Assembly (NCBI GenBank): GCA_022592435.1
Contig: JABYQS010000095.1
Span: forward strand, 62,001 to 126,000
Source of the DNA: Cerioporus squamosus
Taxonomy: Eukaryota; Basidiomycota; Agaricomycetes; Polyporales; Polyporaceae
Length of the DNA: 64,000 bases
Direction of reading: 5' to 3'
Positions within the stretch are counted from its first letter, which is position 1, and each line of letters starts with the position of its first letter. The notes beneath the pieces are model-generated. The model searched no databases. It saw only the letters and a program-made list of their open reading frames with translations, and was not told the DNA's origin. The position numbers were made by a program, and so were the translations under genes. Positions 36,301 to 49,085 of the stretch are shown piece after piece.

Positions 36301-39300
36301 TCACCGAATGAAACTGGAAGACGCCGTCGAGTCGCGCATCGCTTCCGATGTCAGCAACATAGAGTCGAGCCTCCGCTTCGTCTCCCGCAGCTCCCGCTGG
36401 TGGTCCTGGATCTTCCTGTCGAGCTCCCTCTTCTCCTCTTCGAGCTTGTAGTGTACGCGCTGGAGCTTCCTGTACTGGGAGCCCATGTTCGCGGCAGAGA
36501 GGAGCTGATACGACGACTTCCTGCGCTCGTACCCTTCGTCGTCGACCCGATGTGCAGGCCACCCTGCGTAGACACCGCCGGACTCGGCGATCTCTCCGGA
36601 GGTAAGGAGGGTATGCTCGAGGAGAATCGAATTCTCCTCCATGGAGGCTCCGGAGAGAAGACGAGAACCTGAGCGCATGGCAGACCTGCAGCACGTTTTC
36701 AGCCTTCTGCGCCCTACTGATAAAAGGAGCTACTCACGAAGACGCCAAGTTCAACTTGTTCAAAGAGAAGTTCCCGCGAGAGTTAATGTGTGCGACCACT
36801 GAGCAATCATCGAGCGCGACATGGTCTCCAAGCTCGACGAGGTCCGGCTCCGTCATCAGGCCAACACGACCGCCGGCGAAGACGGCGCAGTCCTTGCCGA
36901 TCTTCGCACCGAGTGCGCGCAGGTACCAGACGATGTATGCGGACCCGCTGATCGTCCCGAGGATGCCTCCAATGCCATAGCCGCGGTACATCGGCTTTGC
37001 AAGGGTGAGATGGAGCTGCCAGCGCTGGCAGTACGAGCTCTTGTCCCAGTCGTAGCTACCCTGCACACGGCGGCCGATGACGAGCCACTTCGCAGCGATG
37101 ACATAGAGGAGTGCGACGAAGGCCTGGATGGTGTAGGTGATGATGAACAGGCACGATATGAGGCCGAATAGTACGAAGATCTGGCGAGCGCCGGTCTTAA
37201 ACAGGTGCAGCTGGGGGAGATGTATCCGGAGCAGGTTGAGGATCTGGGTACCGACGACTGCGCCAATGGACCAATAACCTGCGGAAACAACGGCGACAGC
37301 GACATTAATGACCACGAGCAGGAAGTAGGGGATGACGAAGTAGGATGCCTCGCGCTTGTAGAAAGCGCGACCGAAGGGTGTGATCGTCGGACTCCTGTCG
37401 TCGACCTCCTTGCTACCGTTCTTGAAGCATACGGCTTCGCCGCGTTCCGAGCCCATCCAGACCGAGCCATCCTCGTACGTGGCATTCCGCCGACCGAGAG
37501 CACCCGAGCCCATGACTGTGCGCTTGCCCACAGTCGTGCCTGGGAGGAGCACGACCCGGTCAGCGATCATTGCACCCGAGCGGACGACAACCTTCGCTGA
37601 GCCAATGCCGTCGGTGGTGAAGACCTCGGACCGCGACCCGAAGACGACGTCGTCGCCAACCTCAAAAAGCTCCGGATCCGGACAGTATACACCCGAGCCT
37701 GGCCAATACACACGCTTGCCAACCTTCGCACCCATGCACCTCCAGATGACAGATGTCACCTCGTAGTGGGAGCCGATGATGTCGTATGCGCGCTTGAGCG
37801 CCACCTGGCTGAGAAGGTTGTGGTTAATGTACCGACGGAGGAGGACCCACTGGGACGCGTTCTGTGTGAGGCCCTCGTGGTTGAGACCCATGATGCGCTT
37901 GATGATGATACCGAAGATGAGCTGCAGGACAGGGGGGAACACCACACGGATGATGCGCGCGAGACTGTGCCAGGCCACCCGACTCGGAGACGCGAACCAC
38001 ACGATGACGCGCTCCAAATTGTTCAGGTTGCCCTGGGGAGGAGGCTGTGCGAGGAGGATGAAGAGAGCAGCGAACCACGGGACGTACGCAGCCACCTTGA
38101 CCACGAAGATGAGTGGCGCAGCGACGAATATCTTCAGGGCCCAATGCGGCTGCGGAATTGCCGCACGGTTGTACTGCGCATGTCCATCGGGTGAGGGCTG
38201 GTCGTGAGAGGAAGCATGGGGGCCGTAAGTCGCGCCGTCCGGGATGACAGCGCCAGGCGCGAGCTGAGTGTAGGTATTGACCGTCGCGCCTCGCCCGATG
38301 ACAATAGGTTCCAAGCGGAAGCATCCCTCGCGCTCGACGCAGAACCCGCGAACCAGTGCGTTGTCGATACGGCAACCATCGTGAAGAGTAAGGAGGTCGT
38401 ACTCGGCCAGTCTCGCCTTCGGGTCGATGTAAACGTCCTTCCCGATGCGCGCCCCGAGCAGACGGTAGTAGACGATTTCGAGCGACGGATGCATGGAGAA
38501 GATGCCCCGTCCCAAGATGCGGAGAAGCTGATTGGTAATCCACCACCGCAGATGATAGTTGCTCCAGAAGCGATACGTCCCAGGCTTGTAGCGACCGATG
38601 ACGATCCATTTGAATGCGATGCCGAAGAGAGGGAGTGCGATCCTGGCACACAACCGAGCACCAATAATGGCAACGAGCAGAGAGCCGATACGCTCCCAAT
38701 AGGAACCTGAGATGAAGCTGGTGAAGAGAGAAAGTATGAAGACGATGCCCGTCCACGTGAATCCGACCTTGAGGGGATAGATGAATACCAAAGGAATGGC
38801 TTGTATAATGAGTGACAGTGGATGGGTCTGACTGCGACCGCGATCCTCGAGCGGGAGCCCGAACTCGAGCGACGGGAGGTCGAGCGTACTCGAAAGCGAC
38901 TTCTGCGACGATGCGGCTGAGTTGTGAACGGCAGTGTTGACAGCGGTCTTCTCGGAGATGTCGACGGCAGCACGCTCCTCCGCTTCGACCAGAGCGGCGA
39001 TGCCATTGATGGTGCTCTGCGTGAAGATGGACGGCACGCGGACGGTGGCTCCGGTCTCCTTGCGGATGAAATGGGCGAGGCGCCCCAGAAGGAGGGAGTT
39101 GCCACCAAGCAGGAAGAAGTCGCTATCTCCCGTGATTGTCGCGGGATCCTTGTCCAGGAGCTCCGCGACGATGTTGCGAATGACAAGGGCGCCGGGTGAC
39201 AAGCTATTCGCATTCCGGCGACCAACCTCCGCTTCCATGAGGTCCCAGTCGACGGACCCATCTGGTTGCCTAGCAAGACGCTCGGACAAGACGTGAAGAG

Positions 39301-41530
39301 GACTGGGGATGGCGTATCCTGGAATGATGCTCGTGATCATGTCGACGACCGAGCCAGACGTCAGACCAGACGAGGGGATAGCAGCGACAAGGGCCTCCGT
39401 CTGACCATCCTTCCGCAGACGAACCGCCACCTCGTCGACGCCGCTGAGATCCGCGATGGCGCGCTCGACAGCGGCAAGGTCGAGGGAGACAGACTTGCAA
39501 GGAATCGGCTGGGAGAGCTGTGCATTCTTGTCCGGCACTGCTGCTTCGAAGTGACGACAGATAGCGGGCGTGTCATCCGTGAGACACTCGATGCCGAGAC
39601 GCTCAGCGAGCTTGATTCGGAGAGGCTTTCCGGCGTTGTTCTTCGGGAGATCGTCCATGTAGACGACCGCGAACGGCCACTTCGACGGGTGCAGCTGTGC
39701 CTTCAGCAGATCCAGCAACTCGGACAGGCCGATGCGGGGGGCTCCGGGGACAGGGACGACGACGACGCCGATAGTCTCTTGGAGCACGTCGTGAGGAATG
39801 GAGAACGCTATGGTCGCCTTGACGCGCGCCTTGGCCACAGACATGATGGCCTCTTCGATCTCGAAGGGAGAGATGACCTCTCCGCCCTTGTTGATGATCT
39901 CCTTCGACCGACCAGTGATGTACAGGTAGCCGTCCTCGTCCATATAGCCGACGTCACCGGAGTCAAACCATCCTTCGGAGGTGAACGAAGAGGTGTCAAG
40001 GGGCGCGTCTGGATCTGTCTCATAGCCGTCGAAGGTAGGGACACCTCGAACTGAGACGGCACCCGTGGACCCTCGGGGCAGTTCGCGTTCGAGATTAGAT
40101 GGGTCGCGGATGGAAAGATAGGGACCACATGCGACACCGGAGCAACCAGGACGTTCGAGCTGATATGTCGTGGGGGGCGACGCGATGGGCATACACTCGG
40201 TCATGCCGTAGGAAGGGAGGATGATAGCGCCATAGGTATCTTTCAGCTGTTGAGCCAAAGACGGGAGTAGGCCGCCCGCCGCGTTCGCAATCATGCGGAT
40301 GCGGGTGTCCGTGGAAGGGATAATTGCCTCGGGCTTCGATCCCAATATAGCATGATGCATCGTTGGGGCAGCGTAGTACCTGACGCCTACGTGAGCAGAG
40401 AAGAACCTTGTACTTGTGCTTGGCAGTACGTACCACGTCGCGCCGCACGCCATGACAATGGGCCAGAAGGCTGTACTATCGAAGCCAGGGCACATAATAG
40501 CGCTCCCACCAGAGAACACGGGTGCCCATAGGTTCCGCACGATTCCTCCGACATGGAACAGGGGCATCATATTCACTAGTAATCGCAAACGGGTGAGGCG
40601 TGGACTCGCATGTCTAGATGCGACAGTTACTCACTATTCACATCATCTGGTCTGAGGTCCCAGGAGCGTACGACCGCACAGGTTCCGACGATGAGAGACC
40701 GAAGACTATATGGAACAACCTAAGAATACCGAGATGGGTAAGGAATCAGGTTCCAGCCAAAACAGGCAATTACCGACCTTTTTCTTTCCACTGGTTCCTG
40801 AAGTGTGCAGCACAAGCGACTGGTCATTGAGGCCATGCGGACGTGACGGGAGCCGCGTTAGCTTCTGGACCACAGCCCAGTCCTCCTCTTCGTCTCCGTC
40901 ATTCATCGCGGACATGTCGAAGAGCCCCGCGGGGCCGTCCGGGTGGAAGTGGACGAAGATGACCTCGCACCGTAGCTCCTCCCTCAGTCGTCTCAGTTCC
41001 AGCCTGTCACTCGCATCGGCCGTGGTGAGAATGGCCTTCACACGGAGCCGGGTTGCGTCCTCGATCAGCTCTCCCGCGGTGCATCCCGAGTTCACTGGAG
41101 CACAGGTATGGTAGGTCGAGACTGCGAGGAGTGCGAGAGCATTCTCGGGACTGGTGGGCAGCACAACCATGACTCTGTCATTTGGCCCGAGATGGTCATG
41201 GAGGCCAGAGGTGGGAAGGACGAAGCGGGAGACGAAGGTACGGAGCGCAGCATGTGTCAGTGGCGGACGAGATGCGTCGGTCGACCAGATGACGGGGGCG
41301 TCGGTAGAAGGGAGACAATCAAGGAGTGTGGTGACGCGACCCGAGTCGGTGACGGCGGTGGCGAGGTGGTCCCCAAGGGAGACATGGGGGAGAGGGTCGG
41401 GGAGGTCGTTGAGGAATGCCAGTGGGATCGACATGGCGCTGCCGAGGTAGGGAGGCCCGGAGGAAGCGGGGGACACTGGCGAGACGGGAAAACCAACAGA
41501 CGGGTCTTTATCGCGAGAGGGAGAAGACAT
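36301..41530 (-). CDS. NRPS-like membrane synthetase: adenylation, carrier and three beta-helix blocks (Pls/PosA-type layout)
   Basis: Exons 41530-40778, 40719-40635, 40575-40434, 40379-36738 and 36685-36301 sum to 5007 nt, 1,668 residues. Seen: AMP-binding P-loop LHTSGTSGKKKVVPYSL (about residue 245), MMPLFHVGGI, YGMTECMPI, FDSGDVGYMDEDGYLYITGR and the catalytic-lysine region LPKNNAGKPLR; carrier domain FFLLGGNSLLLGRL with its phosphopantetheine Ser near residue 753; then six or more membrane helices alternating with three left-handed beta-helix (hexapeptide) blocks at about 960-1045, 1205-1290 and 1475-1600; and a C-terminal coiled coil (YRKLQRVHYKLEEEKRELDR). No condensation, thioesterase or reductase domain is visible. 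Known: this order is that of the Pls/PosA family, including poly-epsilon-lysine synthetase. The A domain looks closer to acyl-CoA/oxalyl-CoA synthetases, so the substrate is open. Confidence 0.88.
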
Positions 41531-43413
41531 GGCTGGTGCAAATAATACCGTCGCAACTGCATACAAACATGCGATCGCGCGGGCTTGACCGTGAGGACGC
41601 GCATCTGCAATGTTACAGAGAATGTTACGCGCACGAGATTTGACGTTACGAATTCGATAATGATGCGTTCCGGGAGCCCGGTCTGTGTCTGAACAGCCCC
41701 GGCGATAAGGTGGGCGAAAGACAACCGGGGTGGTGATTGTCCATGGTGACGAACCGCCTGGGTTTGCATACGGTTGGGGCGCCGACCGTGTGTTCCGAAT
41801 GCATCGTCCCGCCCGTCGAAGCCTGCAACGATCGGACGTAGCTCAGATGCGATCTAGATGGACGCACGCAGTGGAGCTGCTCTGATGGTCCACGCCTTGG
41901 ACGAAATAATTATCTCTGTCCCGGGCATGGCGGGGGCTGTTGGCAAACCGGAGGCGTGGCTTGCGGGGGCGCACGCTGGATATCCCGCACCGACGGGTGG
42001 GAGCCGTGTGGCTGCCAAGTGGCTGCGGGTAAGCGCGATTTGGGTGACCCGTCGTCCGGCGGCGAGCGCAAAGCGATGCTCCTGCAATTGGAAACCGAAA
42101 GCGATCTTCCGCTTCGGAGTTTGCGGCCCATTCGCGACATGCCCACAGCGATTTTCTCCCGCGCTGGCATCTGCAAAATCGAGTCAGTCGAATGCCGGAT
42201 AACGTTTGCGCAAGACAAGGAGATGATGGACAACCATGGCACTGCGGACGTTAGCTCGCGCGGCCACCGCATCGCGATAGCTGGATGGGCTTCGTGCGAA
42301 TCCCAGTACTCATCAGAGTGGCGCATCGAGCAGTCTAAGCGACCCGCAGTCCACCGACCTGTCGTCCCGAAGAAAATGACAAAGGCGTCACCAATACTAC
42401 TTACGCTGTGGAAATACTGTGCCAAGACAAAGCCTGTACTTTTCACCGAGGACGAGGGCTTCTCGTTGGCTTCTCGCTTCCAATACTCATCACGAAGCCC
42501 GCACACCGCGCGTTCGGTGGTGTTCTAGCCATGGATGGCATTCCGCCAGCACTCGGAGAGACAAACTAGCGCGGCGCTGGCATGGAGGTAGCGAAGATCG
42601 AGTACAACGTGCTTTGCGTGCTCGCTGTCTCGGAGAACGGGCGGGTCAGCGGCAAACCGGATTCCCATCTGCAGACTGACACGTACTACTGGACAGCCAC
42701 AACGATGGCTTCTTTCCCAGTCAAGCGACGACCCCATCTTCTTTGTCACTGTCGGCGTCTCTGGTCTCCTGGCATTTGGCAGTCATCTTCTTCACCGGTG
42801 CGTCCCCCGACTCGCAGCGCATGCAACGATAGCAGCTAGTATCTCTTCATTGCAAAACACATGCGCATCTGTCACGGTTAGCCATTGTTGCGCGCAGCTA
42901 GACATATGGTGGGCGGTGACGGTCGGTATGTCGTGATAACACCGTCCAATCGGGTAAGAGAAAGCGAGGTGATGCTCCACGAAGGAAGGCGGTTGCACTA
43001 TACCGACTTTCTAGGGTATACGGGTCAAACGCTGCACCGAGGCCGACGAAGCAGTACAGCAGCGCGGTATTTGAGCGGAGGCTGAAGGACTTCAGCAGAG
43101 GAAACGCTATTTAGCCAAGAACGAGCGGAGAGCCGCCCCGTGGTTGGGGCGGTTAGACAACGCTAAGCTAGCAAGAAGCATCGGAGAAGTGGATGACGCA
43201 CAACTAGCATCTGCCCATGTTCAATCCGATCTCGGCGCAGAGCGACATCTACTCCAACTAGCGGCCGGTGCTGGATTGTTGACGATGAACGACGTCAACG
43301 CTCCGACACCTTGACACACGAGACAGCCAGTCCGAGCTGTGTGGCATCATGGAAATTTACAATCGCAGTGCCGTACATTGACGCACAGGAGATGAACATT
43401 GAAATGCACGTAC
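41531..43413. other. Gene-poor 1.9 kb stretch
   Basis: The longest stretch without a supported gene. Open frames of up to about 200 codons exist on both strands (for example 41910-42506 minus and 41956-42528 plus) but overlap each other and lack any conserved motif or plausible composition. A short perfect hairpin CCGCCCC-GTGGTT-GGGGCGG lies at 43134-43153. Otherwise nothing seen. Confidence 0.5.
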
Positions 43414-44134
43414 TTAACTGAGATACCAGAAGAGCACGTATCCTCCGAGAAGGCAGAGCAACACCTTGACCTGTGGATCGAGAGCCTGGAATGCCGCAAC
43501 GCCTCCGCCTCCGCCTCCAAAGCCGGTGGTCGAGTTCCCGCTGCCGCCGCCAAGTGTATGTCCTTTGCCAGTGAATGAGCCGCCGGATGACCCACCGGTG
43601 GAAAGACGTCGCAATGTCTCCTCAAGAGCACTGGAATGATGTGGCGTTCGTCACAAGCAATGCAATTACAGACTGAAAAGGAACTCACGGCTTGTTTGCG
43701 CCACGGATGCGATCCACTTCGTCCGTGCCCTTCAGAAACACGAAAGTCGGCCTGGTGCATGGTGCGACAGGATAGGTGGCAAGCGCGACATATGAACCAA
43801 GATACGCACATAGCCGTAACACGATACCGTCCCGCTACGTCTTTGCCCTGATCGACGTCGCACTTGATGAAGTTGACCTTCGGATACTGCTTTGACAGAG
43901 ACTCGAATGTCGGGGCTATCATGTGGCAAGGTCCACACCTATCCCAAGTTTCAACTCCGAAGAATCCAACCGCATGAACGAGTCATGTACCAAGTGGCAT
44001 GGAAGTCAATGACCTGGATGCCCATTCAGCGCGCGCGCAAAGCTCCATGTAGAGATGCTGACCGAGAGCTTGTCCTTCGACTGGGAGAGGATCCCGTCAA
44101 GCTGGGTCGTATTCTCGACGTGTTTGATAGACAT
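43414..44134 (-). CDS. Thioredoxin-domain protein with Gly-rich linker and C-terminal membrane anchor
   Basis: Starts at 44134 with [20 protein letters not shown] (exon to 44063). A second exon gives VIDFHAT and, across the next splice, the active site [10 protein letters not shown]. Then [19 protein letters not shown], the cis-Pro region [16 protein letters not shown] and [15 protein letters not shown]. After the roughly 105-residue thioredoxin fold comes a Ser/Gly-rich linker (43500-43600) and a hydrophobic end [18 protein letters not shown] at the very C-terminus. Both redox cysteines are present. Inference: a tail-anchored thioredoxin facing the cytosol on the endoplasmic reticulum or mitochondrial outer membrane. 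Divergent from histone H4, 327 bases apart. Confidence 0.88.
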
Positions 44135-44461
44135 GGCTCTTTTGAAGATAGAGGACTGGCGAGGCAGCTGGCGAGTGACGAGTGCAGGACGAGCGAGAGT
44201 GCGAAGCAGCATAGCGACAGCGTCCACAGGCACAGACGTGCTCGGTCAGACGTGTCTCACACTGCCAGCGTCTGTGTGACGCGTTTCCCCAGAGCACGTG
44301 ACACACCAAACAAGTGCAAACGCGCCGGGTTTACAGCCAACGAAACGCGTCGGACGCGACTTGTTCACCAACCACCACCTCCTCTACTCCCAGCCACCGT
44401 TCTCTGCGCCTTCCAGCACACATCTTCTACACTCACTTCCCCACACCACCTCTCACACACA
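44135..44461. promoter_or_regulatory. Shared divergent promoter, thioredoxin-like gene and histone H4
   Basis: 327 bases between the two start codons. Contains several ACGCGT/GACGCG motifs (about 44277-44360) and C-rich leader sequence before H4. No clear TATA box was seen on either side. Confidence 0.5.
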
Positions 44462-44960
<499 letters not shown>

Positions 44961-45166
44961 GCGTCTCGTCTTTCTCCGTCTATGATGTATGGCTATGCTT
45001 CGTGGGTACATGTACTATATCTCTCAGCCTACTCTATCGTCGCGTCGTATTGCCCAATGATATGACCGTTGTACAAGAAGTATCGTGTGCATTGTGGTAT
45101 CCATGAAGCCATTGAGAGGAGTCTCGTATGCCTACAGCGCATATAGTCATACACAAGACCGTCGTT

Positions 45167-46997
45167 TCATTGGGAGAATGTCGCATTGTTACGGAGTTGG
45201 GCAATCGCATATTCGAACTCGGTGTCCAAGTCGTAACTCCATACTGGTTTCCAGAGATCTTGCAAGTCTTCAGTGAGCCCTTGCACAGTAGCCCCTCCAG
45301 TTCCATGGTGGTCGAAGACACTGCCGGCCCGTCGGCTGGCGTCCCACACCGTCTGCGATCGGGGTTGGCGAACGTCAGAGTAAGCCTGCAGCACGGCCTG
45401 TACGCGGTGACCATGTCAGTTGTACTTCAGTGTGCAAAATTTAAAAGGGTTACTCGCACGGCTTACCTGCATGTTCGCCATGCTTGTGTCTGGGTGGCTC
45501 AACAAGCGTGTCAACAGAAACGCGTCCTCGATGCCCTGCCCCGCACCAGCACCGAGATGGGGTAGCATTGCGTGGGCCTGTCACGTTCTATGATCAGCCT
45601 GAGCGTACTGTCAACATCGTTCTGCTACGTACCGCATCGCCGAGTAAGGCTACGCGACCTTTGGCGTAACTCTCAAGAGGCGGGTGAACCACATGCACCG
45701 ACCACCGCATCGTCTTCTCCGGCATCAAGCGGAGAAGGGTGGTAATGTCTGAACCCCAGCCGTCGAATTCCTTCTTGAGATCCTCGCGGGATATCTCGTC
45801 GACCCACGGCGTACCAGCGGGAAGGTTCTGGGAGCCGATGGGAATGTCGTATCTTGCGGAGAAAGCCGCTACATTAATCTAATAGGTGGCGGGCATGATG
45901 TTATTTCCTGCAGAGATGAGTAGGACGTCGTGAGAGCGTACAAGTTCGCCATTCTTGATGGGTACCACGATGATATGCTGCGGCAACGCGATGCACGTCA
46001 GTCTTCGGGCGGGTTCGCACAACGGGACCGGGTCCGCCACTCACCTTGTCCGGGCCGAGGAAACATGCCGGACGATCGGTCAACTGCGTCTTGAACCCAG
46101 CAGCTTTGAGCAGCGCGGAGGGTATAATGCCACGATACGCGGCTGTGTTGCTGTACGCGACGTGCTTCTCGCCCGCGGCTCCCACCGCCGTCCCACCCGC
46201 ACTCACGACGAAGTCGCGAACAGTGCTCTTGATTCCATCGGCTCCCAGAACGACGTCCGCCTCGTGGGTGGACCCGTCCTGGAAATGCACGACGAGTTTG
46301 CCCCGGCTAGTGGGATGTTCCGAGATTGAGGTGCAGCGTTTGTTGAAGTGCGTGTACCGTGGGTCCACCTGTCCAACTAGCGCATCCAGGAAGACGGCCC
46401 TGTGTGAAGAGAAGGTCAGCGGCCAGTCATTGGGCTGGGTCTCAGGGTCATCCGAAGTGAAATCCCTGTCAGGCTTACCGGTGCATGCTGATGCTCGCGT
46501 CTTCTGTGGCAGGGGGATACTGACATCGGTGACGTGAGCAACCGGACTCGATTTCATACCGGGCCCGGGGGCTCGGTGTCGGTACGTACTTCATAGACCA
46601 GTTCGTGGTCCCCGACTCCGGAGTAGAACAGGAAACCCTTCGAGCTCAAGCTCCCCGGTGGGAGCTTCCCGAGCACGGCATCCAAGAGGCCCATGGCCTT
46701 CAGCGCTCGGACAGCATTCGGGCCTGTGAGTCAGAGAATAAGCGTCCGCAGCAGGATGGGAGATATGGTGTAGTTCGTGCTACCTAACCCGATGCTCGCT
46801 CCAACTTCGCCGAAAGCTGCCTGAATAAGTAGTACGACGTGAGACATGGACTGCTGCGCTAGTTGGGACCGACGTACCGCTGCTTCGAAGATCTCAACCG
46901 GAATGCCGGCCTTCTGCAGCGCGATGGCACACGCGAGGCCGCATACGCCTCCGCCGACGACCGCCACCTGGAAGTCTTTCGTGGTTGGCTTCGACAT
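45167..46997 (-). CDS. FAD-dependent monooxygenase, salicylate-hydroxylase-like, copy 2
   Basis: Minus-strand gene from MSKPTTKDFQVAVVGGGVCG (46997) to the stop at 45167, with the same intron layout as copy 1. Seen: VVGGGVCGLACAIALQKAG, EVGASIGLGPNAVRALKAMG, HRAVFLDALVGQVDPRYTHF, VLGADGIKSTVRDFVV, YRGIIPSALLKAAGF, ALLGDAAHAMLPHLGAGAGQ and the final exon AVLQAYSDVRQPRSQTVW ending NNATFSQ. All three flavoprotein motifs are intact, so an active class A flavin monooxygenase is expected. A TATA-like TATACATAAA (47069-47060, minus strand) sits about 65 bases upstream. It lies in tandem with copy 3 (47329-49085), same strand. Confidence 0.9.
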
Positions 46998-47328
46998 CAG
47001 TGAAATGGTAAGTTGTATGGGATGTTTGCTGTTGAAGATAAACAGGCGCAGGAGATGGCTTTATGTATACAGCTCCTGTGTAGTTGCCGGACGCACCGAT
47101 TTGTGGTTATCGACGCGTCACTGACCGGCAGCTGCGTAGTGTGCAGGACAGAATTTTGACAAGCGCATCAGTATCTGCGGCGATAGCACTTAGTACCTGA
47201 TCAGTCCGACCTGACCTGACCGTCTGCGAACGTAGCACAGCCACACGTAGTGATGGATACCTCTGCAGACAGAATGGCAGTAGTACACGCGTATTCCCGG
47301 CATCGATTTACACGGAAGTTGCCTTACT
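46998..47328. other. Spacer between monooxygenase copies 2 and 3
   Basis: 331 bases holding the copy 2 promoter (TATACATAAA on the minus strand at 47060-47069) and the 3' end of copy 3. No gene seen. Confidence 0.5.
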
Positions 47329-49085
47329 TCAGAAGGTTCCGTTGGCACGCAGTATCCCAACTGCAGACTCGAGGTCGCGATCGAGGTCGTGGTGCCAGAT
47401 CGGTGCGCACATATCTGCCAAATCTTCCCTCAACCCTTCTGGGGTAGACCCATGAGGACCGTGGAAGTCATACACTTTACCAGCCAGGTCGCTGACCTCC
47501 CACACCATTTGGGCCCGCGAGCGGCGGATATCGGAGTAGGCCTTGAGAACGGCCTAATAGAGATGATGTTAGCGTGGCCATACTCTTGGGAACCTCCGTA
47601 CCAACCGGCATGTTTTCCGCGTTCGTCTCTGGACGTCTGAGAAGACGAACAAGCAGAAGTGCGTCTTCGAGGCCTTGCCCGGCCCCGGCACCCAGATGGG
47701 GTAACATGCCATGCGCCTGTAGAAGCGTGAGTCGGCATATCATCCACGGTGTCGGCTCATTCATGGGAACACACCGCGTCCCCGAGCAATGCCACGCGCC
47801 CTCTGGTGTAGCTCTCAAGCGGCGGATGGACGACGTGAAGGCACCACCGGGAAACCTTTTCCGGCATGAGCCGGAGAAGGATTGAGACATCAGGGCCCCA
47901 ACCGTCGAAGTGCTTCTGCAATTCATCGCGTGGGACATCGTCGACCCATATTGATTCCTTCGGCAGACTCTGGGTTCCTATGGGAACATCGTAGTTCGTG
48001 GAGGATGCCGCGACCATGACCTACAGAAAGTATATCGGAGATTACATGGAGCAATAGTCGGACGGTCAAGGGCGCGTACCAGGTCTCGTGCCTTCATGGC
48101 GATGAAGACGACATGCTAGGACGAGGTGCCCAAAATCGATGAACGACACTGATTTCCCGGGAAACATTTGAGTTGCGCACCTTGTTCGGACCCACAAAGC
48201 ATGCCGGTCGGTCGTTCATCGGTGTTGTGAACCCTGCAGCCAGGAGGGCAGAATATGAGACTAATCCGCGGTAGTAGACCGTGTTACTGAATGCGACACG
48301 TTGAACCGCTGATTTTCCCATCATATCGGCACCACTGCCATTCAAGACGAAGCCCCGAATCGTACTCTTGATGCCGTCTGCACCAAGCACAATGTCCGCC
48401 TCGTGTGTAGTACCATCGGAGAAGCGCATAATGAGTGGCTCAGTATTGGTGGAGGACTCCGCGATAGACACACAACGCTTGCCGAGGTGGGTGCGGTGTG
48501 AGTCTACTTCGCTACTCAATGCCTCAAGAAATGCCGCGCTGAGAGTGCCGTATTTCAGGCTCGTGACATACGTCTAGCATGTGAGAATCCTACCGTTGCA
48601 TGCTGACGTTCGGTAGCTCCGGAGCAGGGGGATACTATCAAGTGGTGAGTATCTGTGGAGGTACCGTGAAAGTCGGCCATGATAACGCACGTCATACACT
48701 AGTTCATGGTTTCCCACTCCAAAGTAGAAGAGGAAGCCCTTCACAGCACGGTTGACCGGAGGAAGTGTCCGCAGCACGGGTTCGAGTATGCCCATGGACT
48801 CGAGAGCACGGACAGCGTTTGGGCCTGTGAGGGGACTAGATATTCACACGCAAGCTTGAACTGAGGGAGGTTGGCACACCTAGGCCGATGCCTCCTCCAA
48901 TCTCCCCGTAGGCAGCCTGCAACGCAAAGCAGTTGAGAAGGAGCACAGGGGAGCAGGAGGTAGCATACTGTAGCTTCGAAAACATGCGCCTCGAATCCCG
49001 CTTTCTGTAACACAACGGCACAAGCCAACCCGCATACTCCTCCACCGACGACGGCAATGCGAAACTTGGTCGTATCAGTCCCGTG
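47329..49085 (-). CDS. FAD-dependent monooxygenase, salicylate-hydroxylase-like, copy 3 (start codon not found)
   Basis: The same exon series as copies 1 and 2 can be followed from KFRIAVVGGGVCGLACAVVL (49067 downwards) through EIGGGIGLGPNAVRALESMG, YPPAPELPNVSMQR, VLGADGIKSTIRGFVL, YRGLVSYSALLAAGF, ALLGDAAHGMLPHLGAGAGQ to the end of the last exon, VGILRANGTF with TGA at 47331-47329. No internal stop or frameshift was found. However, between the in-frame TGA at 49088-49086 and the FAD motif there is no ATG: the codons read HGTDTTKFR where copy 2 has MSKPTTKDF. Either a short upstream exon supplies the start, or the start codon was lost and the copy is silent. The ALLGDA splice and the GHS-type exon HVVFIAMKARDL are the most diverged parts. 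Confidence 0.72.

Noticed and set aside
36301..36685. Coiled-coil frame at the 3' end of the NRPS-like gene as an independent gene
   Set aside because: Its first part (SGSRLLSGASMEENSILLEH) continues the beta-helix repeat pattern of the upstream exon and joins it in frame through a standard intron.
41910..42528. Overlapping frames of about 190-200 codons on both strands in the gene-poor stretch
   Set aside because: The two frames overlap almost completely on opposite strands, show no conserved motif and have composition typical of chance frames in GC-rich DNA.
43134..43153. Perfect 7-bp hairpin CCGCCCC/GGGGCGG
   Set aside because: Short, isolated, not followed by T or A tracts and not beside a gene end; expected by chance in a 64-kb GC-rich window.
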